In this document: positions 55,410-64,000 of the stretch, piece after piece
Layout: each line of letters begins with the position of its first letter
Position numbering within the stretch: the stretch's first letter is position 1
Source of the DNA: Bacteroidales bacterium
GTDB taxonomy: Bacteria; Bacteroidota; Bacteroidia; Bacteroidales; GCA-2748055
DNA length: 64,000 bases
NCBI GenBank assembly: GCA_020636775.1
Contig: JACJXF010000001.1
Span: 62,001-126,000 of the forward strand
Direction of reading: 5' to 3'
Notes under the pieces: model-generated
Told to the model about the DNA's origin: nothing
The model's input: only the letters and a program-made list of their open reading frames with translations
The model's database searches: none
Translations under genes and position numbers: made by a program

Positions 55410-58400
55410 TCAGGATTTTCCGATATAGGTATTCACCAGATTCATGAAAGTGTTGAATACAATAGGCTTGGTGATATAATCGCTGCATCCGCAATTGAGA
55501 CATTTCAGACGATCATCATCCATTGCATTGGCAGTTTGCGCGATTACGGGCAGGTCGGGTCTTAACTTTTTAATTTCAATTGTTGCTTCATATCCGTTCA
55601 TAACAGGTAGCTGGATATCCATAAGAACCAGATTAATTTCGGGCATGTTTTGAACCATTTCAAGAGCTTTCAACCCATTCTCCGCATGAATAATATTAAC
55701 CTGCGTCTTTCTAAGCAATGCCTGAAGAAGTCTGAAACTCATATAGTTATCCTCAACTACCAGAATATGGTACATGGACCAGTCAAAGTCGTCAGGCCGG
55801 GATTTTTTTAAAGTAACACCGGGATATTTAAAATCGGAAGGTTTATAAGGAATGCTGAAACCAAATTCAGATCCCCCTTCCTTTCTGCTCTCCGCCCAGA
55901 TTTTACCCTGCATGAGATCAACAAATCCTTTAGAAATCGCCAAACCCAGTCCGGAACCTCCGTAAGGTCTTGTTAATGACTGATCGGCCTGGGTAAACCG
56001 GTTGAACAATTCTGAGATCTTATCTTCAGGGAGTCCTATGCCTGTATCTTTAACATAAAACTCAAGCTCCTGACCCGAGAATACATAAGATATTTCTATA
56101 CTACCTGATATAGTGAATTTTATAGCATTACCAACAAGATTTGTAAGTACCTGTAATATTTTCTGTTTATCTGCAATGACGTAAGATTCCTCATCACTTT
56201 TTCCGGGTTTAAGGATAATGCTAACTGCATCTTTGCTTTTTGTCATTTTCTCTGATAAAGCAAAGCAGTTCAATTCATTAAACAACTGGTTCAGGGAGAA
56301 TTCCGACTCGTGAATCTCCACCATATTCGACTCAATTTTTGATATGTCGATGATATCATTCACAAGGTTAAGCAGAATGTTCCCGTTAGCATTTATCATG
56401 GCCAGATATTCCTTTCGCTCTGCATCCGGTAATTCCTGTTTTGAAAGCAGCTGACTGATACCCAGGATTCCGTTCATTGGAGTGCGGATTTCATGTGACA
56501 TATTTGCAAGAAACGCCGTTTTCAGTTTATCGGATTCCTCTGCCTTTATTTTGGCTTTTACAAGTTCCCTTTCTATTTGTCTCCTGTGCAATGCAATGGT
56601 AGCCTGATACACAAAGGTTTCGATGAGGGGTTTATCCTCCAGTTCATCATTTTTTGTTAAAATAATTACAGTCCCGAATAAAATCCCCTTACGAAGCAGT
56701 GACAAGCCGAAGATTCTCTTAACCTGCATTATCTTTTCAATCTCTCTGGCCAGAGGTAAGGGTATTGTTTGGAATGAAAGATCATGTATTCCTTCTGCAA
56801 ATTCCTGGATATTCCCTGAATTTGAAGTAAGTTCATCAATGGAATGTTGCTCCAGATTTACATTAAAATTCAAAATATTAACGCCAGTTCGATTTTCAAT
56901 CAGATGAACCATTGAATCCTCACCGGAGAAATATCTTAACCTGATGGAATGATCCTCATCATAAAATTTGGATACAATTACATACCCTTCAGGTATAAAT
57001 TCTTTTAGCTTACTGCCAATAAAGGAGTATATATCCTGTTCAAGAGTCAGACTTAAAAAATCAAGAGCTGTATTCCCAAGAAACTGCAGTTTCTCCTTGT
57101 ATGTTTTTTCCTTTTCTTCAAATAGTTTTCTTTTGCTGATGTCAACGGCAACTCCCCTGATCCCGCACCAATTGTTATTATTGTAAAGATTATTGGTGTA
57201 TACGAGTGCCGGGAATTCGGATTTGTCTTTTGAGATAAGGTAATACTCGGCCGATTCAAGTTCAGCGCCCTGCTTAAGTTTATTATAGGAGTTGTTTATG
57301 CGATCCTGTTCATAATCCGGAAATAAATCCTGAAGGTTTATACCCTTGTCAAAATCGCTCTGCGAATAGCCAAGTCGCTCAAAAAAGCGCGTATTTGCAA
57401 AACTTAGATGCCCTTTATTATTTGTTTCAAAAATTATTTCAGGCAAAAGCGTAACCAGACCTTTGAATTTTTCTTCGCTTTTGATCAGAGCCTGTTCCGC
57501 TATTTTTTGTTCGGTAATATCCCTTGATATTCCGGCAGTTCCGATGAAAATTCCGCTCTCATCAAAAACAGGGGTTTTATAGGTCTCTGAGTATCTTTTT
57601 CCGAAGCGTCCCTCCTCAACCTCATAAAAGCGCATTGCCTTTCGCTTTTCAAATACAGTCCTGTCATTTTCAACATAAACTTTTGCAAGTTCTTCCGGAC
57701 ACAGGTCAAAGTCGGTTTTTCCAATAATATGTTCAAGGGTCCAGTCAAAAAACCTGCAAAAAGCTTCATTAGCCATGAGGTAGCGTCCCTCTCTGTCTTT
57801 CAGCCATGCAAGATGTGGAATGTTATCCAGAATTGCCTTTTGTTGTGATTCAAATTTTCTGACTTCATTCTCGAGGATTTTGCTACTGCTTATATCGCTG
57901 CTTACCGAAATAGTCCTGTAAACTTCCCCCTGGTTATTTAATACCGGATAAGAGCGATGCCAGATCCAGCTTATTTTCCCACTGGGTTGAACTATGCGGA
58001 ACTGTTCATTAAATATAAATGATGATTTGTACTCTGTGGATTCGAGAATTTTAATGATTCTTGACTTATCCTCCTGATGGATTCTTTCATTAAAGGAATC
58101 CGGAGACTCACGGAATTCATCCCGGCTTACACCGAAGATTTTTTCAAAGGCGTGATTGACATAGATAATTTCATTGCCGGATCGTATGATAAATGCATCG
58201 TTCGTATTTTCGGCCAGCTCCCTGAACTTCTCCTCACTTTCCTTAAGGGCTATTTCATAATTTTTCTTTTCGGTAACATCCCTGGCCAGCCCTGCAGTGC
58301 CAATTACCTGACCTGATGAGTCTATAAGAGGAATTTTAAGGGTTTCATGCCAGCGAAATCCATTGCTTAATGGGATTAGCTCTTCAAACGATTTGGGAGT

Positions 58401-58829
58401 TCCGGATTCCATGATGAATTTATCATCCGAAACATATTTTTCGGCAAATACGGCCGGGGCAAAATCATAATCATTGCAGGCGATAATGTCTTCCGGGTTT
58501 TTGCCATAGGAATCTGCAAAACTTTTATTTACTGTCAGATATCTTCCTTGAACATCTTTGGCCCAGATTAAAAAAGGCAACTGGTTAAAAAACTCCCTAT
58601 AAAAGTTGGTGTCAGCAAAAATGCGTTCAAGATTTTCAAAATTGAATTCAGGTTCTTCAAAGCTGTCAGGTATCTGAGCTGATTTATTATTTTCAAGGCT
58701 GGAAAGCAATCTTTCAAGTCTCTGAAGTTCTTCCCTTTGAAGTTTTATTTTATGTTTAATTGCATTGGTTTTGATTTCATCTTTGGGAGAGGAAAGTGTG
58801 TTTTTATTATATGAATTTTCTTCCCGCAT
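55410..58829 (-). CDS. Multi-PAS hybrid sensor histidine kinase with receiver domain
   Basis: This 1139-residue cytoplasmic protein starts with a coiled-coil (about 22-50). Four PAS domains with PAC motifs follow at about 75-190, 200-315, 330-440 and 450-565 (three end in a DIT/DIS..K signature). A GAF-like domain lies at about 590-745. HisKA has the phosphorylated His779 (NMSHEIRTPMNG). The ATPase boxes are NLVGNAIKF, DTGIGL and GGSGLGLAI. A receiver domain has Asp1071 (LMDIQLPVMNG) and Lys1121. No HPt or response regulator gene is next to it, so the output is unknown. No membrane segment is seen. Confidence 0.92.
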   Translation of the reverse strand: MREENSYNKNTLSSPKDEIKTNAIKHKIKLQREELQRLERLLSSLENNKSAQIPDSFEEPEFNFENLERIFADTNFYREFFNQLPFLIWAKDVQGRYLTVNKSFADSYGKNPEDIIACNDYDFAPAVFAEKYVSDDKFIMESGTPKSFEELIPLSNGFRWHETLKIPLIDSSGQVIGTAGLARDVTEKKNYEIALKESEEKFRELAENTNDAFIIRSGNEIIYVNHAFEKIFGVSRDEFRESPDSFNERIHQEDKSRIIKILESTEYKSSFIFNEQFRIVQPSGKISWIWHRSYPVLNNQGEVYRTISVSSDISSSKILENEVRKFESQQKAILDNIPHLAWLKDREGRYLMANEAFCRFFDWTLEHIIGKTDFDLCPEELAKVYVENDRTVFEKRKAMRFYEVEEGRFGKRYSETYKTPVFDESGIFIGTAGISRDITEQKIAEQALIKSEEKFKGLVTLLPEIIFETNNKGHLSFANTRFFERLGYSQSDFDKGINLQDLFPDYEQDRINNSYNKLKQGAELESAEYYLISKDKSEFPALVYTNNLYNNNNWCGIRGVAVDISKRKLFEEKEKTYKEKLQFLGNTALDFLSLTLEQDIYSFIGSKLKEFIPEGYVIVSKFYDEDHSIRLRYFSGEDSMVHLIENRTGVNILNFNVNLEQHSIDELTSNSGNIQEFAEGIHDLSFQTIPLPLAREIEKIMQVKRIFGLSLLRKGILFGTVIILTKNDELEDKPLIETFVYQATIALHRRQIERELVKAKIKAEESDKLKTAFLANMSHEIRTPMNGILGISQLLSKQELPDAERKEYLAMINANGNILLNLVNDIIDISKIESNMVEIHESEFSLNQLFNELNCFALSEKMTKSKDAVSIILKPGKSDEESYVIADKQKILQVLTNLVGNAIKFTISGSIEISYVFSGQELEFYVKDTGIGLPEDKISELFNRFTQADQSLTRPYGGSGLGLAISKGFVDLMQGKIWAESRKEGGSEFGFSIPYKPSDFKYPGVTLKKSRPDDFDWSMYHILVVEDNYMSFRLLQALLRKTQVNIIHAENGLKALEMVQNMPEINLVLMDIQLPVMNGYEATIEIKKLRPDLPVIAQTANAMDDDRLKCLNCGCSDYITKPIVFNTFMNLVNTYIGKS

Positions 58830-58841
58830 GGAAATACTTCT

Positions 58842-60359
58842 TTATGATAAAATAACACCCACAATGGTTGCCGACAGAAGGGAAGCCAGGGTTCCGGCCA
58901 GCAGGGCTTTCATCCCGAATTTTGCAAGAAGAACCCTCTTACCGGGGGCAAGGGCTCCAATTCCTCCGATTTGAATTCCGATTGAAGCAAAATTCGCAAA
59001 ACCACAAAGCATATAGGTTGCCATGATTATTGATTTAGGATCGGTAAATATGCCCGATGCCTTCATATTCGCAAGGCTAATGTAACCGACAAACTCCGTC
59101 ATAATTAACTTTTCGCCCAGAAGAGAACCAACCAGTGTTATATCATGCACATTAACCCCAATCAGCCACATGAGCGGAGAAATTGAATAACCTAACATAA
59201 ACTGCAGAGAAAGCTCATGATATCTGCCCCGGCTAAATGAAGAAATCCAGTCATTTAAGTGGGTCCAGTCACCAATTTTTATAAAAGTGAAATTAATCAT
59301 GGCAAGGAATGCTATAAACACCAGCAACATGGCTGCCACGTTAACTGCCAGTTTCAGACCTTCGTAGGTGCCATTATTTATGGCATCAAGAACATTCTTT
59401 CCGATCTTTTCCTGTGTGATTTTGACTTCCTTATTAATATCCTCAGTTTGGGGAACCAGTATCTTTGAAATAACCACAACACCCGGGGCAGCCATTACGG
59501 AGGCCGACAGCAGATGTTTTGCAAACAAAAGGCGCTGTGCCGGGTCGGTACCTCCCAGGAAACTTATATAAACAGCCAGTACTCCGCCTGCCAGGGTTGC
59601 CATACCTCCGGCCATTACCAGTAAAATTTCCGAGCGGTTCATTTTTTCCAGGTAGGCCTTAATCATAAGTGGAGACTCTGTCTGCCCCAGAAAAATATTA
59701 CCGGCAACGGAAAGACTTTCAGCACCTGAAAGCTTAAGCAGGCGGGTCATCCCCCATGCAAGTAACCAGACTATCTTCTGTATAATTCCAAAATAGAAAA
59801 GCACGGATGTAAGGGCTGAAAAAAAGATAATGGTAGGTAATATGTTTATGGCAAAGGTCTGAAGCGGTGCTTCAATAACCCCTGAGGCATAGCTGCTGAA
59901 AAGAAATTTAGTACCCTCGTTGGTAAAATCAAGGACTTTTACAAACAAGCGTCCCACAAATTCAAAAGAAGTCTGAATAAGCGGAACCTGCAGTACACCA
60001 ATGGCAAGCAATATCTGCAAACCAAGACCGTAGCCAACAACCTTCCAGGATATTGCCTTTCGGTTTTCACTGAACAGATAGGCAATACCAATTAAAGTGA
60101 GCATGCCAAGCAATCCACGTAAAAGGGTTATGATGTTAAACTTATAGCTGTTTTTAAGAGGGATGATGTTCGATTTATCCGTCTGGCTTGCTTCTGAAAT
60201 AGAACTCTCCGGAGATTGCAGGCTGTCATCCTGAATTATTGTTGTTTGTTCATTGATGGAGGAAGTATCGGTTTGATTAAGCGAAGCCCTTACCGGAAGG
60301 GATAACAATATAAACAGCAGGAAAAACCATACTGATGCTTTTCTTAATATCATTGCCAA
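58842..60359 (-). CDS. Concentrative nucleoside transporter (CNT/NupC family)
   Basis: This 505-residue inner-membrane protein has a hydrophobic N-terminal signal-like helix (to VRAS) and an unusual polar stretch (about 26-75), then the CNT core. GNIFLGQTESPLMIKAYL and GGMATLAGGVLAVY are the characteristic pieces. It imports nucleosides with Na+ or H+. The N-terminal extension is longer than in E. coli NupC. It ends 12 bp upstream of the kinase gene and starts 5 bp after the DUF151 gene. Confidence 0.92.
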   Translation of the reverse strand: MAMILRKASVWFFLLFILLSLPVRASLNQTDTSSINEQTTIIQDDSLQSPESSISEASQTDKSNIIPLKNSYKFNIITLLRGLLGMLTLIGIAYLFSENRKAISWKVVGYGLGLQILLAIGVLQVPLIQTSFEFVGRLFVKVLDFTNEGTKFLFSSYASGVIEAPLQTFAINILPTIIFFSALTSVLFYFGIIQKIVWLLAWGMTRLLKLSGAESLSVAGNIFLGQTESPLMIKAYLEKMNRSEILLVMAGGMATLAGGVLAVYISFLGGTDPAQRLLFAKHLLSASVMAAPGVVVISKILVPQTEDINKEVKITQEKIGKNVLDAINNGTYEGLKLAVNVAAMLLVFIAFLAMINFTFIKIGDWTHLNDWISSFSRGRYHELSLQFMLGYSISPLMWLIGVNVHDITLVGSLLGEKLIMTEFVGYISLANMKASGIFTDPKSIIMATYMLCGFANFASIGIQIGGIGALAPGKRVLLAKFGMKALLAGTLASLLSATIVGVILS

Positions 60360-60364
60360 AGGAG

Positions 60365-60976
60365 TTAAATCTTTTTTCTTAGGTTAATTTCATCCCTGAT
60401 TTTGGATGCTCTCTCATAATCTTCATTGCCAATTGCCTCATCGAGAATTTCGTTTAGCTCTTCAAGTGAATAGGATTTAAATTCCCCGGAGGAAAAGGAG
60501 GGAACATTAGTCTGTGGGGGTTTGATTGTTTCACTTTCCTGTGTAGTTGGAGGAACTGAGCTCTCTTTATCAAAATCCAGAACTATTCCGGCTTTGGCTA
60601 TTATTTCTTCTGTTGTATATATTGGACATTTAAACCTGAGTGCAAGAGCGATGGCATCAGAAGTCCGGGCATCAAGCACAATATTTTCACTTCCATTATC
60701 ACACTGCAACTGTGAATAAAAAACACCTTCCTCAAGCTTATATATTACCACTTCGAGAATCGTAATCCCAAACACTTTGGAGAAATTCATAAACAGATCA
60801 TGCGTTAATGGACGGGGAGGCTTTAGGCCTTCCAATTCAATAGCAATCGACTGCGCCTCAAATCCACCTACAATAATCGGAATTCTTCTTTCTCCGTTTT
60901 CTTCTGTTAGTATAAGAGCGTATGCTCCGGATTGAGTCTGACTGTAAGATATTCCTAAAACATTTAACTTTACCAT
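60365..60976 (-). CDS. DUF151 bifunctional nuclease-family protein with UVR motif
   Basis: This 203-residue protein has a DUF151 domain (about 1-130; PIIVGGFEAQSIAIELEG, DARTSDAIALALRF). A C-terminal UVR-type helical hairpin (about 168-203; SLEELNEILDEAIGNEDYERASK) follows, as in UvrB/UvrC interaction motifs. Plant relatives are called bifunctional nucleases. Its role here is unknown. It lies 5 bp upstream of the nucleoside transporter gene, which hints at nucleic-acid salvage. Confidence 0.88.
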   Translation of the reverse strand: MVKLNVLGISYSQTQSGAYALILTEENGERRIPIIVGGFEAQSIAIELEGLKPPRPLTHDLFMNFSKVFGITILEVVIYKLEEGVFYSQLQCDNGSENIVLDARTSDAIALALRFKCPIYTTEEIIAKAGIVLDFDKESSVPPTTQESETIKPPQTNVPSFSSGEFKSYSLEELNEILDEAIGNEDYERASKIRDEINLRKKI

Positions 60977-61437
60977 ACCCGTTAATGCAACTTAATCAGC
61001 ATTATTCCTGATCACACAAATATAATATTTTTGTTCAAACTATAAAGCTAAGGATAAAAAGGGCTTATTTATTGATAATCTTTTTTATTATTTGATGCTG
61101 TTCAATGCAATGCGGTATGGTGTATTCACAGATAATAAAAACCTGCGGTGCAAAAAACATTATGCATTTAATTTACGACCCCATCCTGAATATTGGATTG
61201 CTGGTGAATCACGATATACCATAATCCCGGAGGGATGATGTCTCTCTGGGAGGTAACATAGATGGCAGGGATCATATCCTTTTTGGATATTTAATTAACA
61301 GATATTTCCACAACTCATTATATTGTAGGATAAATAATTACCCATATAAAAAAATAATCGCAGTAATTATTTGCTAATCCATTTAACTTTCATATTTTTG
61401 CACTCCAATTTCATGAAATTAAGTAAAACAAGCAATA
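60977..61437. other. Intergenic region between DUF151 gene and rplU
   Basis: This 461-bp gap between divergent genes contains the rplU promoter (61370-61400). It also holds a stretch at 61180-61262 with a small hairpin ATCCC-GGA-GGGAT (61224-61236) that resembles the dispersed ATCCC...GGGAT intergenic repeats of Bacteroidota. No gene is seen. Confidence 0.4.
61370..61400 (+). promoter_or_regulatory. Promoter of the rplU-rpmA operon
   Basis: TTTG (61370-61373), 19 bp and TATTTTTG (61393-61400) match the Bacteroidota consensus exactly. The -7 box lies 37 bp before the rplU start codon. Confidence 0.75.
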
Positions 61438-62052
61438 ATGTACGCAATTGTTGACATAGCAGGACAGCAGTTCAAGGTTAAGAAAGACCAGAAGATATTC
61501 GTCCACAGACTAGAAGGTGAAGTAGGAAACCAGGTTGATTTTGACCGTGTTCTCCTTATCGATAATGATACCAATGTAAACGTTGGCGCACCGGTTATTT
61601 CCGGAGCCATGGTTTCTGCAAGAATTCTTGAGCACTTAAAAGCTGATAAGGTAATTGTTTTTAAGAAGAAAAGAAGAAAAGGCTATCGTGTAAAAAATGG
61701 TCACAGACAATTTATGACTCAGGTCGTGATTGAAGAAATTGTTGAAAAAGGTGCAAAACCTAAAGCAATTGCCAAACCTGAAGTAGTTGCCAAGCCTGCT
61801 GCAGAACCGAAAGCCAGTAAGCCTGCTGAAAAAGCAGCACCTGCTGAGAAAAAACCCGCCACTGTTAAGGCGCCAGCTGCAAAAGCTGCTCCTGCTAAAA
61901 AACCAGCTGCAACGAAAGCACCCGCTGCAAAAGCTGCTGATAAAAAACCCGCTGCTGCAAAGAAACCAGCTGCACCAAAAGCCGCCGCTGCCAAGCCTGC
62001 TGCTGCAAAGAAACCAGCTGCTGCAAAAAAAGCTGATCCAAAGAAGAAATAA
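61438..62052 (+). CDS. rplU: 50S ribosomal protein L21 with long Lys/Ala/Pro tail
   Basis: This 204-residue protein has the L21 core (about 1-102; YAIVDIAGQQFKVKKDQKIF at the start, FKKKRRKGYRVKNGHRQ with the RNA-binding basic segment). It binds 23S rRNA near L20. The usual length is about 103 residues. Residues 103-204 form a low-complexity tail of KPA, KKPAA and KAPAAK units, like histone H1 tails. It is followed 32 bp later by rpmA, as is standard. The reverse-strand Ala/Gly frame across the tail is not a gene. Confidence 0.95.
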   Translation: MYAIVDIAGQQFKVKKDQKIFVHRLEGEVGNQVDFDRVLLIDNDTNVNVGAPVISGAMVSARILEHLKADKVIVFKKKRRKGYRVKNGHRQFMTQVVIEEIVEKGAKPKAIAKPEVVAKPAAEPKASKPAEKAAPAEKKPATVKAPAAKAAPAKKPAATKAPAAKAADKKPAAAKKPAAPKAAAAKPAAAKKPAAAKKADPKKK

Positions 62053-62084
62053 TTATTAAAAAAAATAAATAAAACCGAATACAT

Positions 62085-62345
62085 ATGGCACACAAAAAAG
62101 GAGCCGGAAGTTCACGTAACGGTCGCGAATCGGAAAGTAAAAGATTAGGTGTAAAATTATATGGAGGTCAGGTTGCAACTGCCGGAAATATCATTGTACG
62201 CCAGAGAGGAACAGTTCATAATCCCGGGAAAAATGTGGGTCTTGGAAAAGATCATACGCTCTATGCCCTGATAACCGGTGTGGTTCAATTCAAGAAAAGA
62301 AGGGATAATAAATCCTTTGTATCTGTTCTTCCCCCAACAGAATAA
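62085..62345 (+). CDS. rpmA: 50S ribosomal protein L27
   Basis: This 86-residue protein has the L27 start MAHKKGAGSSRNGRESESKR and the GGQVATAGNIIVRQRGT region. It lies in the peptidyl transferase area of the ribosome. It is cotranscribed with rplU and followed by a terminator-like hairpin. Confidence 0.97.
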   Translation: MAHKKGAGSSRNGRESESKRLGVKLYGGQVATAGNIIVRQRGTVHNPGKNVGLGKDHTLYALITGVVQFKKRRDNKSFVSVLPPTE

Positions 62346-62366
62346 ATATATCCTTTTAATCGTATT

Positions 62367-62417
62367 AAAATCTCTTTCGAACTGTTACCTTTGGGTACAG
62401 TTTAAAAGAGATTTTTT
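62367..62417 (+). terminator. Terminator after rpmA
   Basis: AAAATCTCTTT and AAAGAGATTTT (62367-62377 and 62405-62415) form an 11-bp stem with a nested ACTGT/ACAGT in the loop, ending in a T-run. Confidence 0.7.
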
Positions 62418-62434
62418 ATTTCATCCAATTTACT

Positions 62435-63709
62435 ATGCTTACCATTAATACCATTCGCGAAAACAGAGATTTCGTTATCGAACGCCTGAAGATAAAAAAC
62501 TTCAAGGATCTGTCAGTAATCGACACCATCATAGAACTGGATAATAACCGTCGCACGGCCCAGAAAAGTGCTGATGATGCACAGGCCGAAATGAATATAC
62601 TTTCGAAGGAAATCGGCAGATTATTCCAAACCGGGAAGACGGCAGAAGCCAATCAGGCAAAGGACCGCACCTCGGTATTAAAGGAAAATATTAAAGAATA
62701 TAACCAGAAGTACGAGGAGGTTAGCACCAAACTCAATCAGCTTTTGGTACAGGTCCCCAATCTTCCTCATGCTTCAGTACCAGTTGGGAAAACTCCTGAG
62801 GACAATGTTCTGGTAAGAGGCAATGACATTAAGGTAAATCTTCCGGAAGGTGCCCTGCCCCACTGGGACCTGGGAACAAAATACGATTTCCTGGATTTTG
62901 ACCTGGGAACAAAGCTTACCGGTGCCGGATTCCCCGTTTTTAAAGGGAAGGGAGCAAAATTGCAAAGAGCACTAATAAATTTCTTCCTCGATGAGAATGA
63001 AAAAGCAGGCTATCGGGAAATACTCCCCCCGCTAATGGTAAATGAAGATTCGGGCTTTGGTACCGGACAGCTTCCCGATAAGGAAGGACAGATGTATCAT
63101 TGCCAGATCGATAATTTTTACCTTATTCCCACCGCTGAAGTGCCTGTGACAAATATTTACCGCGATGTTATTCTTGACGCATCGGAGCTACCCTGTAAAA
63201 ATACGGCATATACCCCCTGCTTTCGCAGAGAGGCCGGCTCATACGGAAAAGATGTACGCGGTCTGAACCGGGTACACCAGTTCGATAAGGTGGAAATCGT
63301 CCAGATAGCTCATCCCGACCATTCCTATGCTGCATTGGAAGAAATGGTGAACCATGTTGAAGGAATTGTAAAAAAGCTGGAGCTGCCCTACAGGATAATA
63401 AAACTTTGCGGCGGGGATATGAGCTTTACATCAGCACTTACCTACGATTTTGAGGTTTACGCTGCTGCACAGGGAAGATGGCTTGAGGTAAGCTCTGTTT
63501 CCAATTTCGAATCTTACCAGGCAAACCGGCTTAAACTTCGCTTCAAGGAAAAAGGGGATAAAAAAACTACCCTGGCACATACACTCAACGGCTCCTCTCT
63601 TGCCCTGCCCAGAATTGTTGCAGCACTGCTGGAGAACAACCAGACTCCTGAAGGAATAAGGGTTCCGGAAATTCTGCAGTCGTTTACAGGTTTCAGCATG
63701 ATAAACTGA
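62435..63709 (+). CDS. serS: Seryl-tRNA synthetase
   Basis: This 424-residue class II synthetase has the N-terminal coiled-coil arm (about 30-105) that holds the tRNA-Ser long arm. Motif 2 is FRREAGSYGKDVRGLNRVHQF (given by start, near 264-284) and motif 3 is GSSLALPRIVAALLEN. It charges tRNA-Ser in the cytoplasm. The length is usual. It is not preceded by a clear promoter beyond the terminator region, though TACCTTTG (62386-62393) fits a -7 box. Confidence 0.97.
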   Translation: MLTINTIRENRDFVIERLKIKNFKDLSVIDTIIELDNNRRTAQKSADDAQAEMNILSKEIGRLFQTGKTAEANQAKDRTSVLKENIKEYNQKYEEVSTKLNQLLVQVPNLPHASVPVGKTPEDNVLVRGNDIKVNLPEGALPHWDLGTKYDFLDFDLGTKLTGAGFPVFKGKGAKLQRALINFFLDENEKAGYREILPPLMVNEDSGFGTGQLPDKEGQMYHCQIDNFYLIPTAEVPVTNIYRDVILDASELPCKNTAYTPCFRREAGSYGKDVRGLNRVHQFDKVEIVQIAHPDHSYAALEEMVNHVEGIVKKLELPYRIIKLCGGDMSFTSALTYDFEVYAAAQGRWLEVSSVSNFESYQANRLKLRFKEKGDKKTTLAHTLNGSSLALPRIVAALLENNQTPEGIRVPEILQSFTGFSMIN

Positions 63710-63720
63710 TCCGTACATTC

Positions 63721-64000
63721 ATGACGAGCCAGCAAAAATCCTACATCTTTGCCGGAGCTACCATACTTTGCTGGGTAACTGTTCCAACTGCTTTTAAAAT
63801 TGCACTCAGGTATCAGGATAATTTCCAGCTTTTGCTGACAGCCAGCCTTGTGAGCACATTAATTTTTGGACTGGTAATAGCAGGAAGCGGAAAATGGAAG
63901 GACCTTTTCAAACTAAGGCTTAAGGAATATCTCTTGTCTGCTCTGCTGGGATTCTTAAATCCGTTTTTATATTACCTGGTCCTGTTCAAGGCCTACAGCA
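63721..64000 (+). CDS. EamA/DMT-family transporter (N-terminal part)
   Basis: The first 93 codons run off the right edge. The start is ATG at 63721, 11 bp after serS. The translation (MTSQQKSYIFAGATILCW, then hydrophobic helices near 33-53 and 67-90) fits the first EamA half. The substrate is unknown. It may be read through from serS. Confidence 0.75.
   Translation, partial: MTSQQKSYIFAGATILCWVTVPTAFKIALRYQDNFQLLLTASLVSTLIFGLVIAGSGKWKDLFKLRLKEYLLSALLGFLNPFLYYLVLFKAYS

Noticed and set aside
61719..62093. Ala/Gly-rich minus-strand frame of 124 codons
   Set aside because: It is the complement of the Lys/Ala/Pro tail of L21. Low-complexity repeats leave the opposite frame open.
1..64000. CRISPR arrays, prophage or insertion sequences
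   Set aside because: No regularly spaced repeats, transposase, integrase or phage genes were seen.

Overview
The window looks like chromosomal DNA of a Bacteroidota bacterium, probably a Bacteroidia/Marinilabiliales-type lineage (inference). The evidence is a SusC/RagA receptor, a type IX secretion (T9SS) C-terminal sorting domain and PorQ, a combined L21/L27 operon, the gene order tig-clpP-clpX, and promoters of the Bacteroidota type (TTTG, about 19-20 bp, TAnnTTTG). No prophage, insertion sequence, CRISPR array or rRNA operon was seen. There is one tRNA, Leu(TAG).

Left part (1-13.1 kb, mainly accessory). The start of a SusC-like receptor gene is followed by an FCD-type GntR regulator. The palindrome TTGGTCGACCAA lies upstream of both genes and is the likely operator. 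Next come ric and a hemerythrin gene for nitrosative stress and iron-sulfur repair. Then a tightly packed minus-strand operon runs from about 10.9 to 3.3 kb: a PqqD-like protein, an ATP-grasp ligase, a PLP fold-III decarboxylase, a urea-transporter/M23-peptidase fusion, an outer-membrane barrel, a TPR protein and a T9SS cargo protein. An HMA-AraC fusion regulator precedes it, and AraC-style direct repeats lie in the gap. I do not recognise this operon as a named pathway. It is the best candidate here for an undescribed system: cytoplasmic synthesis linked to inner-membrane, outer-membrane and secreted parts.

Middle (13-32 kb). This holds a DUF1080 lipoprotein, a trans-sulfuration enzyme, an SDR epimerase and a carbohydrate group (GH3, a pectate-lyase-like beta-helix protein fused to a propeller, and a GH13 enzyme), with a LacI-like palindrome between the divergent genes. 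A TolB-like protein and a CDF metal exporter follow. Then an Rrf2 regulator is divergent from norZ (quinol NO reductase). The shared promoter region carries the same 21-bp dyad found upstream of ric, which defines a small NO regulon. TerC and a MetA predicted to use acetyl-CoA (Glu111) follow.

Right part (32-64 kb, mainly housekeeping). Genes include rfaE1, priA, pfkA, ispH-cmk-porQ, clpX-clpP-tig, tRNA-Leu, lptB, tatC, recQ, an ABC-2 exporter, an OppC-like permease, a family 2 glycosyltransferase, a large PAS hybrid kinase, a CNT nucleoside transporter, a DUF151 nuclease, rplU (with a long Lys/Ala/Pro tail), rpmA and serS, and the start of an EamA transporter.

All functional assignments are from reading motifs by eye. 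No database searches were run.
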